Notes: a model not told the origin generated them from the sequence alone. Shown: positions 18,584-28,375, numbered from the stretch's first letter. The stretch is DNA of 64,000 nt from CAVOOW01 sp963697675 (GCA_963697675.1 CAVOOW010000004.1:1-64000); one strand, 5' to 3'. A program made the numbers and translations.

Positions 18584-20269
18584 CTAGCCGGTGGGCATCA
18601 GGTCGAGCTCGAACCAGACTGTCGTGCCGTCGGCGCTGTGCTCCGCGCTCCAGGCGCTGGCCAGCGCTTCGACCAGCATCAGGCCGCGCCCGGAGATGTC
18701 GCTGGGGTCGTGCTCCTCGGCGCGGCGGGCCGCCCCGCGGTTGCCGTGGTCCTGCACGAGGACGAGCAGCCGCTCGTCGTCGAGGCGGGCAGTGACGCGC
18801 GCGGCCGTGCCGGCGTGGATCACGGCGTTGGTCACCAGCTCGCTCACGCACAGCTTGGCGGTCTCGACCAGGTCGTCGGTGACACCCCACGTGTGCAGCC
18901 AGCCGGACAGCACCCGCCGGGCAAGTGGCGAGGCCGACGTGTCCGCGGGGAACTCCTGGCTCGCGGTCTGCAGGCGCAGCCCGGTCGTGTTCATCAGCGC
19001 CAGCATCGTCACGTCGTCGTCGCCGTCCGAGCGGCGCATCTGCTCGGCGAGCCGGGCGCAGAGCTCGCGCGGGTTGCGGCGACGGTGCTCGAGCTTGCCG
19101 ATGTGGTGGCGCAGCATCTCGATGCCCTCGTCCAGCTCGACGCCGCGGGTCTCGACGAGCCCGTCGCTGAAGAACAGCAAGGGCGTGTCGGGAGCCAGCT
19201 CGAGCCTGGTCTCCTCCCAGGGCCCGGCACTGAGACCCAGCGGCGGCCCGGTCGCGAGGTCCAGGATGCGGGGTTCCTCCGTCGGCGGCGCGAGAACCGG
19301 CGGTGGATGTCCGGCCACCGCCAGCTCGATGGCGTTCCGGTCGGCGTCGATCACGCCGTAGACGAGGGTGACGATCTGCTCGGGCACGCCGAGGGAGTTG
19401 ACCAGTGTGTCGAGCCACCCGAGCATCACCGACGGCGACGGGTCGATCAGCGCATAGGCCCGCATCGCCGAGCGCACCTGTCCCATCACGATCGCCGCAG
19501 GGACGCCCTTGCCCATCACGTCGCCGAGTGCGACCACGACCCGGCCGTCGGCGAGCGGCATGACGTCATACCAGTCGCCACCCACGTCGACACCCGACCC
19601 GCCGGGCTCGTAGTAGGCACCCATCGCGAGGTCGGTGAGCTCCGGGATGGACTCGGGCATCAGGCTGCGCTGGAGCAGCTCGGACGTCGTCTGCTGCACC
19701 TGGAACTTGAGCGCCCGCTTCATCGCCTGCGTGACCTGCGCGGCGAGCGCGCCGAGGAAGGCCTGCTCGTTCGCGTCGAAGTGACGGTCGACGCCGAAGC
19801 AGAGCAGCAACCCGCCGATCGCCTCGTTGCCCACCGACATCGGCAGCGCGGCCATGGCCCGCGTGCCGAGCATCTCCTGCCGCTCGAACATGTGCGGATA
19901 GCGACGCTCCAGTGCGTCCAGCGAGGTGAGGAATACCGGGTCGCCGTTGCGCACCGCTTCGGCAAGCGGCACGTCGGCGAGTCCCTCGATGCGGCACCAG
20001 CGAACGGCTGCCGCACTCACCGTGTCGTCGTCGCTCGCCACGAAACTGAGCTCGCGACCGGCTCCGTTGCTCGTGGCAATGCCCGCACGGACGACCTCAT
20101 CGATCTCCAGGGCCGAGGTGAGGGTCACGCGGGCGACGTCGTCGGGGGTCACCGCGTCGGCCAGGGAAGCGGTCAGGCGGCGCAGGTGCACGAGCCGACC
20201 GGCAGCCTCGCCGATCGGCTGCAGGCTCGAGCCGTAGGCCACAGGGGCGAATCTATCTGGTAACGACAC
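18584..20269 (-). CDS. GAF - PP2C (SpoIIE) phosphatase - HATPase anti-sigma-type fusion
   Basis: Three domains in 561 residues. A GAF sensor (about 30-190, with LPMSVGNEAIGGLLLCFGV); a SpoIIE/PP2C phosphatase (about 205-410) with metal-binding GGDWYDVMPLADGR, GDVMGKGVPAA and FFSDGLVETRG; and a C-terminal HATPase_c_2 kinase (about 430-560) with CVSELVTNAVIHAG and SGRGLMLVEALAS. This is the Streptomyces-type layout in which a phosphatase for an anti-sigma antagonist and an RsbW-like kinase share one chain. It probably controls a stress sigma factor, but no sigma or antagonist gene lies nearby. Confidence 0.93.
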   Translation of the reverse strand: MSLPDRFAPVAYGSSLQPIGEAAGRLVHLRRLTASLADAVTPDDVARVTLTSALEIDEVVRAGIATSNGAGRELSFVASDDDTVSAAAVRWCRIEGLADVPLAEAVRNGDPVFLTSLDALERRYPHMFERQEMLGTRAMAALPMSVGNEAIGGLLLCFGVDRHFDANEQAFLGALAAQVTQAMKRALKFQVQQTTSELLQRSLMPESIPELTDLAMGAYYEPGGSGVDVGGDWYDVMPLADGRVVVALGDVMGKGVPAAIVMGQVRSAMRAYALIDPSPSVMLGWLDTLVNSLGVPEQIVTLVYGVIDADRNAIELAVAGHPPPVLAPPTEEPRILDLATGPPLGLSAGPWEETRLELAPDTPLLFFSDGLVETRGVELDEGIEMLRHHIGKLEHRRRNPRELCARLAEQMRRSDGDDDVTMLALMNTTGLRLQTASQEFPADTSASPLARRVLSGWLHTWGVTDDLVETAKLCVSELVTNAVIHAGTAARVTARLDDERLLVLVQDHGNRGAARRAEEHDPSDISGRGLMLVEALASAWSAEHSADGTTVWFELDLMPTG

Positions 20270-20416
20270 AACTCTGACCGGTCGAGATCGCTGCGTTTAG
20301 GCGATTTGGATCTTCGCCAACCCATCGTCACCGCTGGCGATGCTCAGAGTGACGATCACCCGCTGTCCGTCACGAGCCACGGACCCGTGTTCCGTGCTGT
20401 CGCTAGCAGGTAGGCG

Positions 20417-22260
20417 TCATCCCGCTGCGACCTCGATGAGAACCGCGCCCGGTTGCGGCAGGTCGAGCTCGATGACCGAGGCGTCGCCCTCGGCGGACAT
20501 GTCGACATCGGTGGGGATGAGGTTGTCCACGGTGCGCAGTTTGTCCCACTGGTCGTCGGACGGCCAGTCGCCGATGCCCAGTTGCTCCGCGAGCGTGGTG
20601 ATGTCGCCGCTGTCGCGGTCGAGGCGGGTGACCGTTGCTCTCGCGGACTGGGTGCCGGTCAGGTGCACGCGGATGCGGCGGGCCAGTGCGGGATCGCCGT
20701 CGCGCTTGGCCTGGTCGAGCGTCGAGCACCACACGAGGACGGCGAGGCTGCCGTCGTCGCGGCGGGTCGCCCACGTCTGCACGAGTCCGGCGGCGCCGTC
20801 GCCGGTTGCGGTGACGGGCAGCTCCGTGTCGCCGAGCTGGGCCAGCAACCAGAGCGCGTGGTAGCGCGGCTTGGCGATCCCGCCGACAGTGATCAGCCCG
20901 AAGCCACCGTGCAGCAGCCGCGGCGGGCGGCCGAGCTCCTCGAAGTGGTCACTGGCCACCCAGTAGGAAAGGGCGTCGAGGCGGCCCGACGACGACTTCA
21001 TGCCGGACAGCAAGAACGTCGCTGCGAAGGTGCCGTCGTCGACGGGATGGAAGTGAGTCGGGGTGACGCCCCACTCCGTCCACAGGATGCGGCCACCGGG
21101 AAGCCGAGACGGGCCAGCGTGGGCCGAAGGTCCAGCGGCGGGCTGCCGTAGGTGTGCGTGGAGACGAAGTCGACCGGGCTGCCGGTTCGGCGGGCGTGCT
21201 CGAGCAGGTCGTCGACCCAGCCCGATGCGGCCGAGGACGGTCCCCCGACGGGGATGCGTGCGTCTACGTCCTTCACAGCCTTCGCCGTGACGTCGTAGAG
21301 GTGCATCCACTCCTCGCGTGTGCCGCTCCAGAACACCTCGAGGTTGGCTTCGTTCCACACTTCGAAGTCCCACCCGAGGACCTCGTCGCCATAGCGTTGG
21401 AGCAGGTGCGCCACGAGTGCGCGGACGAGGTCATACCAACGGTCCCAGTCCTTGGGCGGGGAGATGTGCCCGCGGTAGGCGAATACCGTCTTGCCCGGGT
21501 CGCTGGCCAGGTCGTGCGGCATGAAGCCAATCTCTACACAGGGTCGCAGCCCGGTCTCGAGCAGCAGGTCATAGACCTCGTCGATGCGCGTGAAGTCGTG
21601 CACTGGTTGGCCGGCGACCTCGCGGTAGACGGCGAGGTCGTCGTGCAGGATCGCGTGGGCGCGGACCGTGTCTACGCCGATCTCGTCCCGGACACGTCGC
21701 AGCGCGCTCAGCAGCTCGGCGCCGATCTCCTGGCCGCCGGACATGTCTGTGCAGAGCAGCTGAGACAGCCGCTCGCTGCCGATCATCGGCTGCCAAGGGT
21801 GGTGCAGGGGGATGCCGCCGACGGTCTCGACGTGCAGGTCGACGACTGGCGGCTGGGCGGCTTGTGGCAGTGCAGCCGTCACGACCGTGGCCCCCAGAGC
21901 ACCGGTGACGGTCACCTCCGGCACCGATGCGACGGCATAGGCGTATGCGCGACCCGGCACGCCGGTCGTGTCGACGTACCACGTGTCGGGCACGGACAGC
22001 ACGTCGCCGCCCTGATGGTCGACCGGCTCGAGATCACCGTCCGATGTGCCGTCCGCGCCAGCCGGTGCGCGATGCACGAGATAGCCGATGGCGCCGTCGA
22101 CGGGCTGCCACGACAGCCGCACCTGTCCGCTGCCTGGATCCGCCCGCAGCTCCGCGGGCGGCGGCAGGTCCGGAGTCGTCTCCCGGACCGCTTCGTCGCT
22201 GCGCAGCGCGATGCGCGCCTCCCAGTCGTCGCGCGCAGCTGCCGGCAAAGAGTCGGGCAC
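20417..22260 (-). CDS. GH39-like glycoside hydrolase with FN3-like domain (one frameshift)
   Basis: GTG at 22260 follows a GGAGGA site. Residues about 25-120 form a fibronectin type III-like domain (VRLSWQPVDGAIGYLVHR). The catalytic TIM barrel then shows GWDFEVWNEANLEVFWSG, with the acid/base Glu in WNEA, and RILWTEWGVTPTHF with the nucleophile Glu, as in family 39 beta-xylosidases and iduronidases. A beta domain follows. One base is missing near 21098: the C-run in FPGGR is one short. There is no signal peptide, so the enzyme is probably cytoplasmic and acts on imported oligosaccharides. Confidence 0.82.
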
Positions 22261-22509
22261 GATGCGTCCTCCGTCAGGGATGCGTCGGCCGGCCGCGGGT
22301 GGCGACGAACCGGAGGTCTGCCGCAACCGGCTTGAGCCGGCTAGCGGACCAATGGGGATTATGCCCGTTATGCACCCATCCGGAACCTGCGGCCCCCGGG
22401 AATCGACCGCGTTCAGCATGCCGGCGGACGGTCTGCCAGGCGTGCACGCATAGCGAACCGTCCGCAGACCTGCTGGACGTGGTCGATTCCGCAGGCGGGT
22501 GGTGTGCGG
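22261..22509. other. Non-coding gap with promoter-like repeat and small hairpin
   Basis: No gene is seen. The hairpin CCGGCT-TG-AGCCGG lies at about 22328-22341. Next to it, ATTATGCCC and GTTATGCACCC form an eleven-base direct repeat (22358-22377). Read on the minus strand the repeat contains CATAAT, a good -10 box for the glycosidase gene. The left half near 22455-22500 could hold the end of the methyltransferase operon on the other side, but shows no clear terminator. Confidence 0.35.
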
Positions 22510-23814
22510 TCAGACGCCGAAGTCGGGGCGCAGCGGGTAGCCGGAGCGACCGTTCTCCCCGGTGCGCGTGGCCAGGATCTGGTGCAGCTGGATGCCGTTG
22601 TTCTCGAATCCCAGCCGGGAGCCGGCCATGTAGAGGCCCCAGACCTTGGCGGTCGCGAGGCCGGCCTCGTCGACACACTCGTCCCAGTTGTCGACGAGGT
22701 TGTCGCACCAGGCGGCCAGCGTGCGGGCGTAGTGCACGCGCAGGTTCTCGTGGTGCTGCACCTCGAGGTTGGCGTCCTCGACCGCCGTGACGATGTCGCC
22801 CGACCCGGTGAGCTCGCCGTCCGGGAACACATAGCGGCCGATGAAGCCGCGCCGCGGCAGTCCGGCGTGCCGGTTGTCCGGGCGGGTGATGCCGTGGTTG
22901 AGCAACCGGCCGCCGAGGCGCAGCTTGTCGCGCAGGAACGCGAAGTAGGCCGGATAGTTCTTGACCCCGATGTGCTCGATGAGCCCGATCGCGCTCACCG
23001 CGTCGAAGTCGGACTCGGGCACGTCCCGGTAGTCGAGATGACGCACCTCGGCGAGGTGGTCGAGGCCGTCCTTCTTGATGCGCTCCTGGGCCCAGAGGGC
23101 CTGCTCCCGCGACAGGGTCACGCCCAGCGCCCGTACGCCGTAGTGCTCTGCCGCGTGGCGCACCATGCCGCCCCAGCCGCACCCGACGTCCAGCAGCCGT
23201 TGCCCCGGCTGCAGGTCGAGCTTGCGGGCGACCAGGTCGTACTTGTGCGCCTGGGCCTGCTCCAGCGTGGCGTCCTCGGTGGGATAGCACGCGCACGTGT
23301 AGGTCATCGAGGGCCCGAGGACCATCTCGTAGAACCGGTTGGACACGTCGTAGTGATGCTTGATCGCGTTCGCGTCGCGAGTGCGGCCGTGCTTGATGCC
23401 GATCTTTGCGAACGGCCGCACCTCCTGCGGCGGCGGCTCGGGCGGCAGCAGGGTGCGCAGCCCGAGCGACTGCAGCCAACGCAAGGCCTCACCAGGCGCA
23501 GGGCGGCGCGGGTGCAGCTGGTCCTCGATCAGCTTCAGGACCTTGTAGGGATTGCCGGGGTGAACGCCCTCGACCTCGAGGTCACCCTGGATGTAGGCGC
23601 GGGCCATGCCGAGGGACCCGGGGGCCGTGGCGAGGTAGGACGCCGCTCGCGGGGTCGCGAGGCGCAGGCTTATCTCCGCGTCGTCGCTGCCGGCCGCGCT
23701 GCCGTCGTAGGCCTCGAACCGCAAAGGGACGTCGTCGCCGAAGAGGGTCGTGAAGATCTCACCGAGAGTCACCGTGGGCCGCCGCGCCCCGGGAGTTTCT
23801 AGCCGTAGGCTCAT
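22510..23814 (-). CDS. Fatty-acid methyltransferase of the cyclopropane synthase/BfaB (TmsB) type
   Basis: A 434-residue protein of the CFA-synthase family: the SAM-binding loop is RLLDVGCGWGGMVRHAAEHYG, preceded by IKHHYDVSNRFYEMVLG and MTYTCACYPTEDATLEQAQ, with the active-site region VSAIGLIEHIGVKNYPAYF. The extended N-terminus with RAYIQGDLEVEGVHPGNPYK fits the actinobacterial branch. The ATG at 23814 overlaps the stop of the upstream FAD-reductase gene (ATGA). In Mycobacterium and related genera this gene pair makes 10-methyl fatty acids such as tuberculostearic acid: the methyltransferase forms a 10-methylene chain from oleoyl phospholipid and the reductase saturates it. The assignment rests on pairing. 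Confidence 0.85.
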   Translation of the reverse strand: MSLRLETPGARRPTVTLGEIFTTLFGDDVPLRFEAYDGSAAGSDDAEISLRLATPRAASYLATAPGSLGMARAYIQGDLEVEGVHPGNPYKVLKLIEDQLHPRRPAPGEALRWLQSLGLRTLLPPEPPPQEVRPFAKIGIKHGRTRDANAIKHHYDVSNRFYEMVLGPSMTYTCACYPTEDATLEQAQAHKYDLVARKLDLQPGQRLLDVGCGWGGMVRHAAEHYGVRALGVTLSREQALWAQERIKKDGLDHLAEVRHLDYRDVPESDFDAVSAIGLIEHIGVKNYPAYFAFLRDKLRLGGRLLNHGITRPDNRHAGLPRRGFIGRYVFPDGELTGSGDIVTAVEDANLEVQHHENLRVHYARTLAAWCDNLVDNWDECVDEAGLATAKVWGLYMAGSRLGFENNGIQLHQILATRTGENGRSGYPLRPDFGV

Positions 23815-25238
23815 CGCCGCTTCACCGCCTTCGCATAGAGGTCCAACAACCGCGACGCCGGGTCGTAACGTCGTTTCGCCGCGTGATAGTCCGCATCGCC
23901 GTAGAGATCCCAGAACTCGGTCTCCCCGTAGTAGGCGTCGGAGTAGAGGGACTTGTGCCCGTCGTGCTCGGTCACCACCGCCTCGATGCGCCGGTTGACG
24001 TCGCCGTCCTGCGCCCCCTCGGTGATCGCGACGGTGGACCAGAAGCCGACGTTGACATAGGGCTGCCCGACGCGAAGCGGGTAGAGCGGCCACGGCGCGC
24101 TCGCGTAGTCCCGCGCGAAGTCGCTTGTGGCGCCGGTGTTCCGCAGCTGGATCGGGCACAGCCAGATCGGTTCGATGGGCACGTCTTTGAGGAACCACTT
24201 CAAGAAGTCAGCCGTACGCGCGAGCGGGATCTCGACGTCCTGCACGACTCGCTCGCGCGGCGGCAGCCCCTTGCGTCGCTCGAGGCGCGCTGCGACGTGG
24301 AAGCGGTTCTCGAGGCGGATGATCTTCCAGTAGATGTCGCTGCGCAGCCAGCGCTTCGGCCAGAAGCGGCGGATCCGCGGGTTCTGGGCGCCGAACGCCC
24401 GCGAGCACCAGAACCAGTCGGTGTCCCATCGCCACAGGTAGTCGCGCACCGTCAGGTAGTCGACGTCTCGTGACTGGATGGACCGGTAGTAGATCGCCGA
24501 CCCGGTGTAGTCGGAGGTGTACGGCGCCGAGTCGGCCCAGCTGCCCAACGTGAGGTAGGCCTCGTCGGCCGTGAACACGATGCCGTCGAGGAAGTCGACG
24601 CGCTGACCCTCGTACGCCTCGTCGGTCATGATCTCGCCGATCGCCGCGGTCAGCGTGTCGAGGTCGTGGAACCGGACGTGACGCAACCGGACGAACGGCT
24701 GGACGGGCTCGAGGTCGATCACCAGGCGCAGCGCGTAGCCGAGCGTGCCGTAGGAGTTGGGCAGGGCGCGGAACAGGTCGCGATGGTCGCCGTCGGGGCG
24801 GGCGACAACGACCTCGCCGGCGCCGGTCAGCACCTCGACCTCGCGCACCGATTCGTGCGGCAGGCCCAGCCGGAACGAGGTGGACTCGATGCCGAGCCCG
24901 CTGAAGGCACCACCGATGGTGATGGTCTTGAGCTGCGGGACGACCGACGGCATCAGTCCGTGGGCGAGCGTCGCATCGACCAGGTGTTCGTAAGTCGTCA
25001 TCGCCTGCACGTCTGCCGTGCGTGCCACGGGGTCGACCGACAGCACGCTGTCGAGCCCTGACACGTCGAGGCCCGGTGTCGCGTTGCGCCGGCGCGGACG
25101 GAACAGGTTGGACGTCCGCTTGGCCAGCCGTACGGGGGCGCCGACGGGGATCGCCGCGTACTGCTGGAGCAAACGGTCGCGCGCCTGGGCATGGCGCTCA
25201 CCGACCTGCACGCCGGGGCGCGCAGCAGCCGTCGTCAT
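23811..25238 (-). CDS. FAD-binding oxidoreductase of the BfaA (TmsA) type
   Basis: The FAD-binding_4 domain reads VDPVARTADVQAMTTYEHLV and LKTITIGGAFSGLGIESTSF, as in DHCR24/Diminuto-like reductases. The C-terminal substrate domain contains WYW-type aromatic clusters such as YLWRWDTDWFWCSRAFG and YYGETEFWDLYG. Length is about 475 residues. ATG at 25238 was preferred to 25265 because GGTGAT precedes it at good distance. The gene is the first of the two-gene unit with the methyltransferase and would reduce a 10-methylene chain to the 10-methyl branch with NADPH. Family FAD oxidoreductases are diverse, so the role depends on the adjacent gene. Confidence 0.85.
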   Translation of the reverse strand: MTTAAARPGVQVGERHAQARDRLLQQYAAIPVGAPVRLAKRTSNLFRPRRRNATPGLDVSGLDSVLSVDPVARTADVQAMTTYEHLVDATLAHGLMPSVVPQLKTITIGGAFSGLGIESTSFRLGLPHESVREVEVLTGAGEVVVARPDGDHRDLFRALPNSYGTLGYALRLVIDLEPVQPFVRLRHVRFHDLDTLTAAIGEIMTDEAYEGQRVDFLDGIVFTADEAYLTLGSWADSAPYTSDYTGSAIYYRSIQSRDVDYLTVRDYLWRWDTDWFWCSRAFGAQNPRIRRFWPKRWLRSDIYWKIIRLENRFHVAARLERRKGLPPRERVVQDVEIPLARTADFLKWFLKDVPIEPIWLCPIQLRNTGATSDFARDYASAPWPLYPLRVGQPYVNVGFWSTVAITEGAQDGDVNRRIEAVVTEHDGHKSLYSDAYYGETEFWDLYGDADYHAAKRRYDPASRLLDLYAKAVKRR

Positions 25239-25421
25239 CAGATCACCCGTCAGCAGGGGCCGCATGGTGTGTCACGGAAAGCGTAAACCGCCCGACGATC
25301 TACGTCTGCGGATGGTCCGAACTCGGCGGGGCATTGCCGCCGAAGGTGCCATAAATGGGCGCCCGAAATTGACCCCGCCCACCCCTCGCCTCGACGGCTG
25401 CCGCGGGCTAACGTCTGCCGG

Positions 25422-26627
25422 ATGCCCCACACTCGCCGCAGGACGGCTGCCCTTGCCCTCACGCCAGCCCTCGCGCTGGCCCTTGTCACCTCGAGCCCCG
25501 CCGCGTCCCTCGCGTCGGGCGGCCACAGACAGCACAGCTCGGGCCACGCTGCACTTCCGACGTGGCAGGTCAAGCCGGTGGACAGCACCGAGCAGTTCCG
25601 TGGCCTCGACGCCGTGAGCCGGGATGTCGCCTGGGTGGGGGGCAGCAAGGGCAGCGTGTTCCGTACGGTGAACGGCGGCCACACGTGGGATGACGTCTCA
25701 CCGCCCGGGTCGACCGGCCTGGCGTTCCGCGACGTCGAGGCATTCGGCCGCAACCGCGCGGTGGTGCTCGCCATCGGCAACGTACCCCCTGACGCCTCGC
25801 GCATCTATCGCACCGACGACGGTGGCCAGACCTGGACGCAGACGTTCACGAACGCCGATCCCGCAGCGTTCTACGACTGCATGGCGTTCTCCGACGCTCG
25901 TCACGGACTCGCGCTCAGCGACCCTCCGGACGGCAAGTTCCGCATCATCGCGACACATGACGGCGGGCGGTCATGGCAGGTGCGTTCGAACGCCGGCATG
26001 CCCCCGGCCCTAGCCAGTGAGTTCGCGTTCGCGGCCAGCGGCACGTGCATAACGACCACCGGCAAGCACGACTTCTGGTTCGCCACCGGCGGAGGCGCGC
26101 AGGCCAGAGTGTTCCACTCGCGCGACTTCGGCAGGACCTGGACCGTCGCGGACACCCCGGTGCTCAGCGGGGAAGCGGGAGGCATCTTCTCCCTCGCCTT
26201 CCGTGACGGTCGGCACGGCTTCGCCATCGGCGGCGACTTCCGGGCCACGGGTGAGGCCGTCGATGCTCTCGCCGTGACCAGCGACGGCGGCAGCACCTGG
26301 CGGCTCATCCCGGCCGAGGATGCGCCGGCCTTCTACCGGTCCGGCTCGGCCTTCGTCCAGCGACCGGCCGGCCATCACTCGCGCGCGTGGCTGCGCAAGC
26401 ACCACGGGCAGCCTCGCTCCCACGCTTCGCTGACCGCTCTCGCGGTCGGGCCGACAGGCAGCGACATCTCGTACGACGGCGGCAAGACGTGGACGGCGTT
26501 CGACCCCGCGAGCGGCGGGTTCGACAGCGTCGAGTGCGCCGGGGACGGCTCCTGCTGGGCGTCGGGAGAGAACGGGAAGGTCGCCAGGCTGAAGTTCCCG
26601 CATCCTCGATCCGCGGGGCGGCATTGA
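25422..26627 (+). CDS. Secreted BNR/YCF48-type repeat protein
   Basis: A signal peptide (RRTAALALTPALALALVTSS) is followed by several bladed-propeller repeats with the BNR core S/T-x-D-x-G-x-x-W: FRTVNGGHTWDDV, YRTDDGGQTWTQT, IATHDGGRSWQVR, FHSRDFGRTWTVAD, VTSDGGSTWRLIP and ISYDGGKTWTAF. About 400 residues allow a six- or seven-bladed propeller. Proteins of this kind are often annotated as oxidoreductases or photosystem-assembly-like, but no catalytic residues are visible. It is divergent from the FAD-reductase gene. There is a plausible TAACGT -10 box about ten bases before the ATG. Confidence 0.88.
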   Translation: MPHTRRRTAALALTPALALALVTSSPAASLASGGHRQHSSGHAALPTWQVKPVDSTEQFRGLDAVSRDVAWVGGSKGSVFRTVNGGHTWDDVSPPGSTGLAFRDVEAFGRNRAVVLAIGNVPPDASRIYRTDDGGQTWTQTFTNADPAAFYDCMAFSDARHGLALSDPPDGKFRIIATHDGGRSWQVRSNAGMPPALASEFAFAASGTCITTTGKHDFWFATGGGAQARVFHSRDFGRTWTVADTPVLSGEAGGIFSLAFRDGRHGFAIGGDFRATGEAVDALAVTSDGGSTWRLIPAEDAPAFYRSGSAFVQRPAGHHSRAWLRKHHGQPRSHASLTALAVGPTGSDISYDGGKTWTAFDPASGGFDSVECAGDGSCWASGENGKVARLKFPHPRSAGRH

Positions 26628-26782
26628 TTCGGGCGGCATTGATCCGCGCCGCTGGAATCGTGGCGTGCCGTGGAGCGACCCCGCCCCGGGCGACAAGGCT
26701 GGAGTGTTAATGTCGCTCAGACAAGGGTCAAGGCTTAACTTCACCGGATGAAGGACTGGGCCTTGACGGTCGGGGAGGGCGC

Positions 26783-27379
26783 ATGTTCGTGCTGACGGTC
26801 GACCAGCGCCACAGCCGGCGGGGCCAGGACAGAGTCGATGCGCTGCTCGGCTGGCTCGCGGACCGGCCGGGCGTGGTGCGCGGTTTCGAGCGCACTGCCG
26901 GAGACGAGGTGCAAGGAGTCATGGACGACGCCGCCGCGGTCGTCGACCTCGTGCTCGCGATCGTGCGCCGCGGCGAGTGGAGCATCGGCATCGGCGTCGG
27001 ACCGGTGGACGAGCCGTTGCCCGCGAGCACGCGCGCCGGCTCGGGACCGGCCTTCGTGCTGGCGCGCAAGGCCGTCGAGCGCGCCAAGTCAAGTCCGCAG
27101 CTGCTGGCCGTGGAAGCACCGGACGCTGACCGCGCCGGCTCCGCGCAGGCGGCCCTCGACCTGCTGGCCAGTGTCGTGCAGCGACGCTCCGAGCCGGGCT
27201 GGGAGGCCGTCGACCTGATCAGCAGGGGCATCACCCAGACCGAGGTCGCTGAGGCGCTCGGCATCACCAAGCAGGCGGTGTCGCAACGGCTGCGCGCCGC
27301 CACCTGGGCACCTGAGGTGGCCGGTCGAGACCTCGCCGCCCAGATGCTCGCCGCGGCGGACAGGGACTCCCTGCCGTGA
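26783..27379 (+). CDS. SatD-family protein with C-terminal helix-turn-helix
   Basis: The N-terminal two thirds match the SatD pattern: GFERTAGDEVQGVMDD, WSIGIGVGPVDEPLP and SGPAFVLARKAVERAKSS, a fold resembling nucleotide cyclases. Residues about 145-180 form a sigma-4-like helix-turn-helix: ISRGITQTEVAEALGITKQAV and SQRLRAA. It probably acts as a transcription regulator. It overlaps the next gene, a membrane protein, by four bases (GTGA), and such SatD-membrane protein pairs recur in actinobacteria. A GGGGAGG site precedes the ATG. Confidence 0.8.
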   Translation: MFVLTVDQRHSRRGQDRVDALLGWLADRPGVVRGFERTAGDEVQGVMDDAAAVVDLVLAIVRRGEWSIGIGVGPVDEPLPASTRAGSGPAFVLARKAVERAKSSPQLLAVEAPDADRAGSAQAALDLLASVVQRRSEPGWEAVDLISRGITQTEVAEALGITKQAVSQRLRAATWAPEVAGRDLAAQMLAAADRDSLP

Positions 27380-28062
27380 GCATCCTGGCGCTTGTCCTGC
27401 TCCTGCTCGCCGCCGTGACGCCAGGGCTGGTCCTTGCGCTGCGCCGGGTCGAACGCGACCCGACGGTCCCCCTCGCTGTGCTGGCAGCGGTGCTGCTCGC
27501 ACTGGCCGCGATCGTGGCAGCGTGCGCCGATCCGGCCGACGGGTGGCAGCGAGGGGCGGCCCTCGTTCTCGGTGTCGCGGCCGCGACGACGGCAGGCAGC
27601 GACGTCGTGCGCGCGACGTTCCGCCTGATCCGCGGCGAGTTCCTCCCGCCGCGACGTCGCCGCCAACACCACGCGCCCGACGACGAGGACGTTGCGGTTG
27701 CTGACCCGGATGCGAGACCGGATGATGCCGGGGTTCGCGAGCACACCGGCGATGACCTTGGCGGACCCACTAGTTCCGGAGCCGACGAGTCGACGATCCG
27801 CGGCGGCTCAGCGGGCACCGTGCTGCGGGGCGGTGCCTGGATCGGCTATCTCGAGCGAGCCGCGATCTCGGCCACCCTGCTGGCCGGCTGGCCGGAAGGG
27901 ATGGCACTCGTCCTGGCGGTGAAGGGCGTCGGACGCTATCCCGAGCTGACCGGGCCCACTTCGGTGGAGTCGCATGCACCCGAGACGTTCATCATCGGCA
28001 CGCTCACCAGCGTTCTCTGGGCGGCGGCGTGTGCCGGAGCCGCCGTTTTGATCTACCACTGA
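27376..28062 (+). CDS. Membrane protein, SatD-operon partner
   Basis: The 228-residue protein has three N-terminal helices (ILALVLLLLAAVTPGLVLAL, VLAAVLLALAAIVAA, AALVLGVAAATTAG), a charged acidic linker of about 70 residues (DDEDVAVADPDARPDD), and a C-terminal region with GGAWIGYLERAAISATLLAG, ALVLAVKGVGRYPEL and a last helix VLWAAACAGAAVLIY. The motif ERA-x10-WPEG-x7-VKGVGRYPEL is conserved in unnamed actinobacterial proteins paired with SatD-like genes. Translation is coupled to the upstream gene. Function is unknown. Confidence 0.8.
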   Translation: MSILALVLLLLAAVTPGLVLALRRVERDPTVPLAVLAAVLLALAAIVAACADPADGWQRGAALVLGVAAATTAGSDVVRATFRLIRGEFLPPRRRRQHHAPDDEDVAVADPDARPDDAGVREHTGDDLGGPTSSGADESTIRGGSAGTVLRGGAWIGYLERAAISATLLAGWPEGMALVLAVKGVGRYPELTGPTSVESHAPETFIIGTLTSVLWAAACAGAAVLIYH

Positions 28063-28123
28063 GCACGGCAGTCGTCTCCCGCCAACCGAGGCGTTTTGTC
28101 ATATGTTCAGCTGTTCTGCCGCC

Positions 28124-28151
28124 CAAAAGCGTTTCCGCGGAAACGCTTTTG
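28124..28151. repeat. Perfect 28-bp palindrome
   Basis: The half-site CAAAAGCGTTTCCG is repeated exactly in inverted orientation with no loop. It lies about 60 bases after the membrane-protein gene, in a 325-base gap without a gene. It could be a terminator stem or the operator of a LacI-like regulator (GGAAACG core), but no such regulator is nearby. Confidence 0.6.
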
Positions 28152-28254
28152 CAGCATTCCGCGTTCGAGACCCTGTGTCCGGAGGTCTGATCCGTCGCCA
28201 CTCGTCCGGCGCACTCCTCCCCTGGAGTTCAGGTGGCGCCACCAACGACTTCTG

Positions 28255-28308
28255 CATGATCGCGAAGGATCGTGTGGGGGGTCACGCCTGCGATCCTTCG
28301 TGATCATG
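28255..28308. repeat. Inverted repeat with 18-base arms
   Basis: CATGATCGCGAAGGATCG pairs with CGATCCTTCGTGATCATG with one mismatch across an 18-base loop. It lies in the same 325-base gap as the perfect palindrome at 28124-28151. The rest of the gap shows no reading frame with protein-like composition. Confidence 0.6.
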
Positions 28309-28375
28309 GAATGTCGGCAGAGGGGGCCACGTGTCCGGCGGGTAGCGCGCATCCGCGCCTTCCGGACCACCGCAC

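Noticed and set aside
18461..20263. 600-codon plus-strand frame
   Set aside because: Antisense to the PP2C-HATPase gene, no motif, His/Arg/Gly-rich composition.
28124..28151. Intrinsic terminator
   Set aside because: The stem is perfect but has no loop and no T-run after it, so it is listed only as a palindrome.
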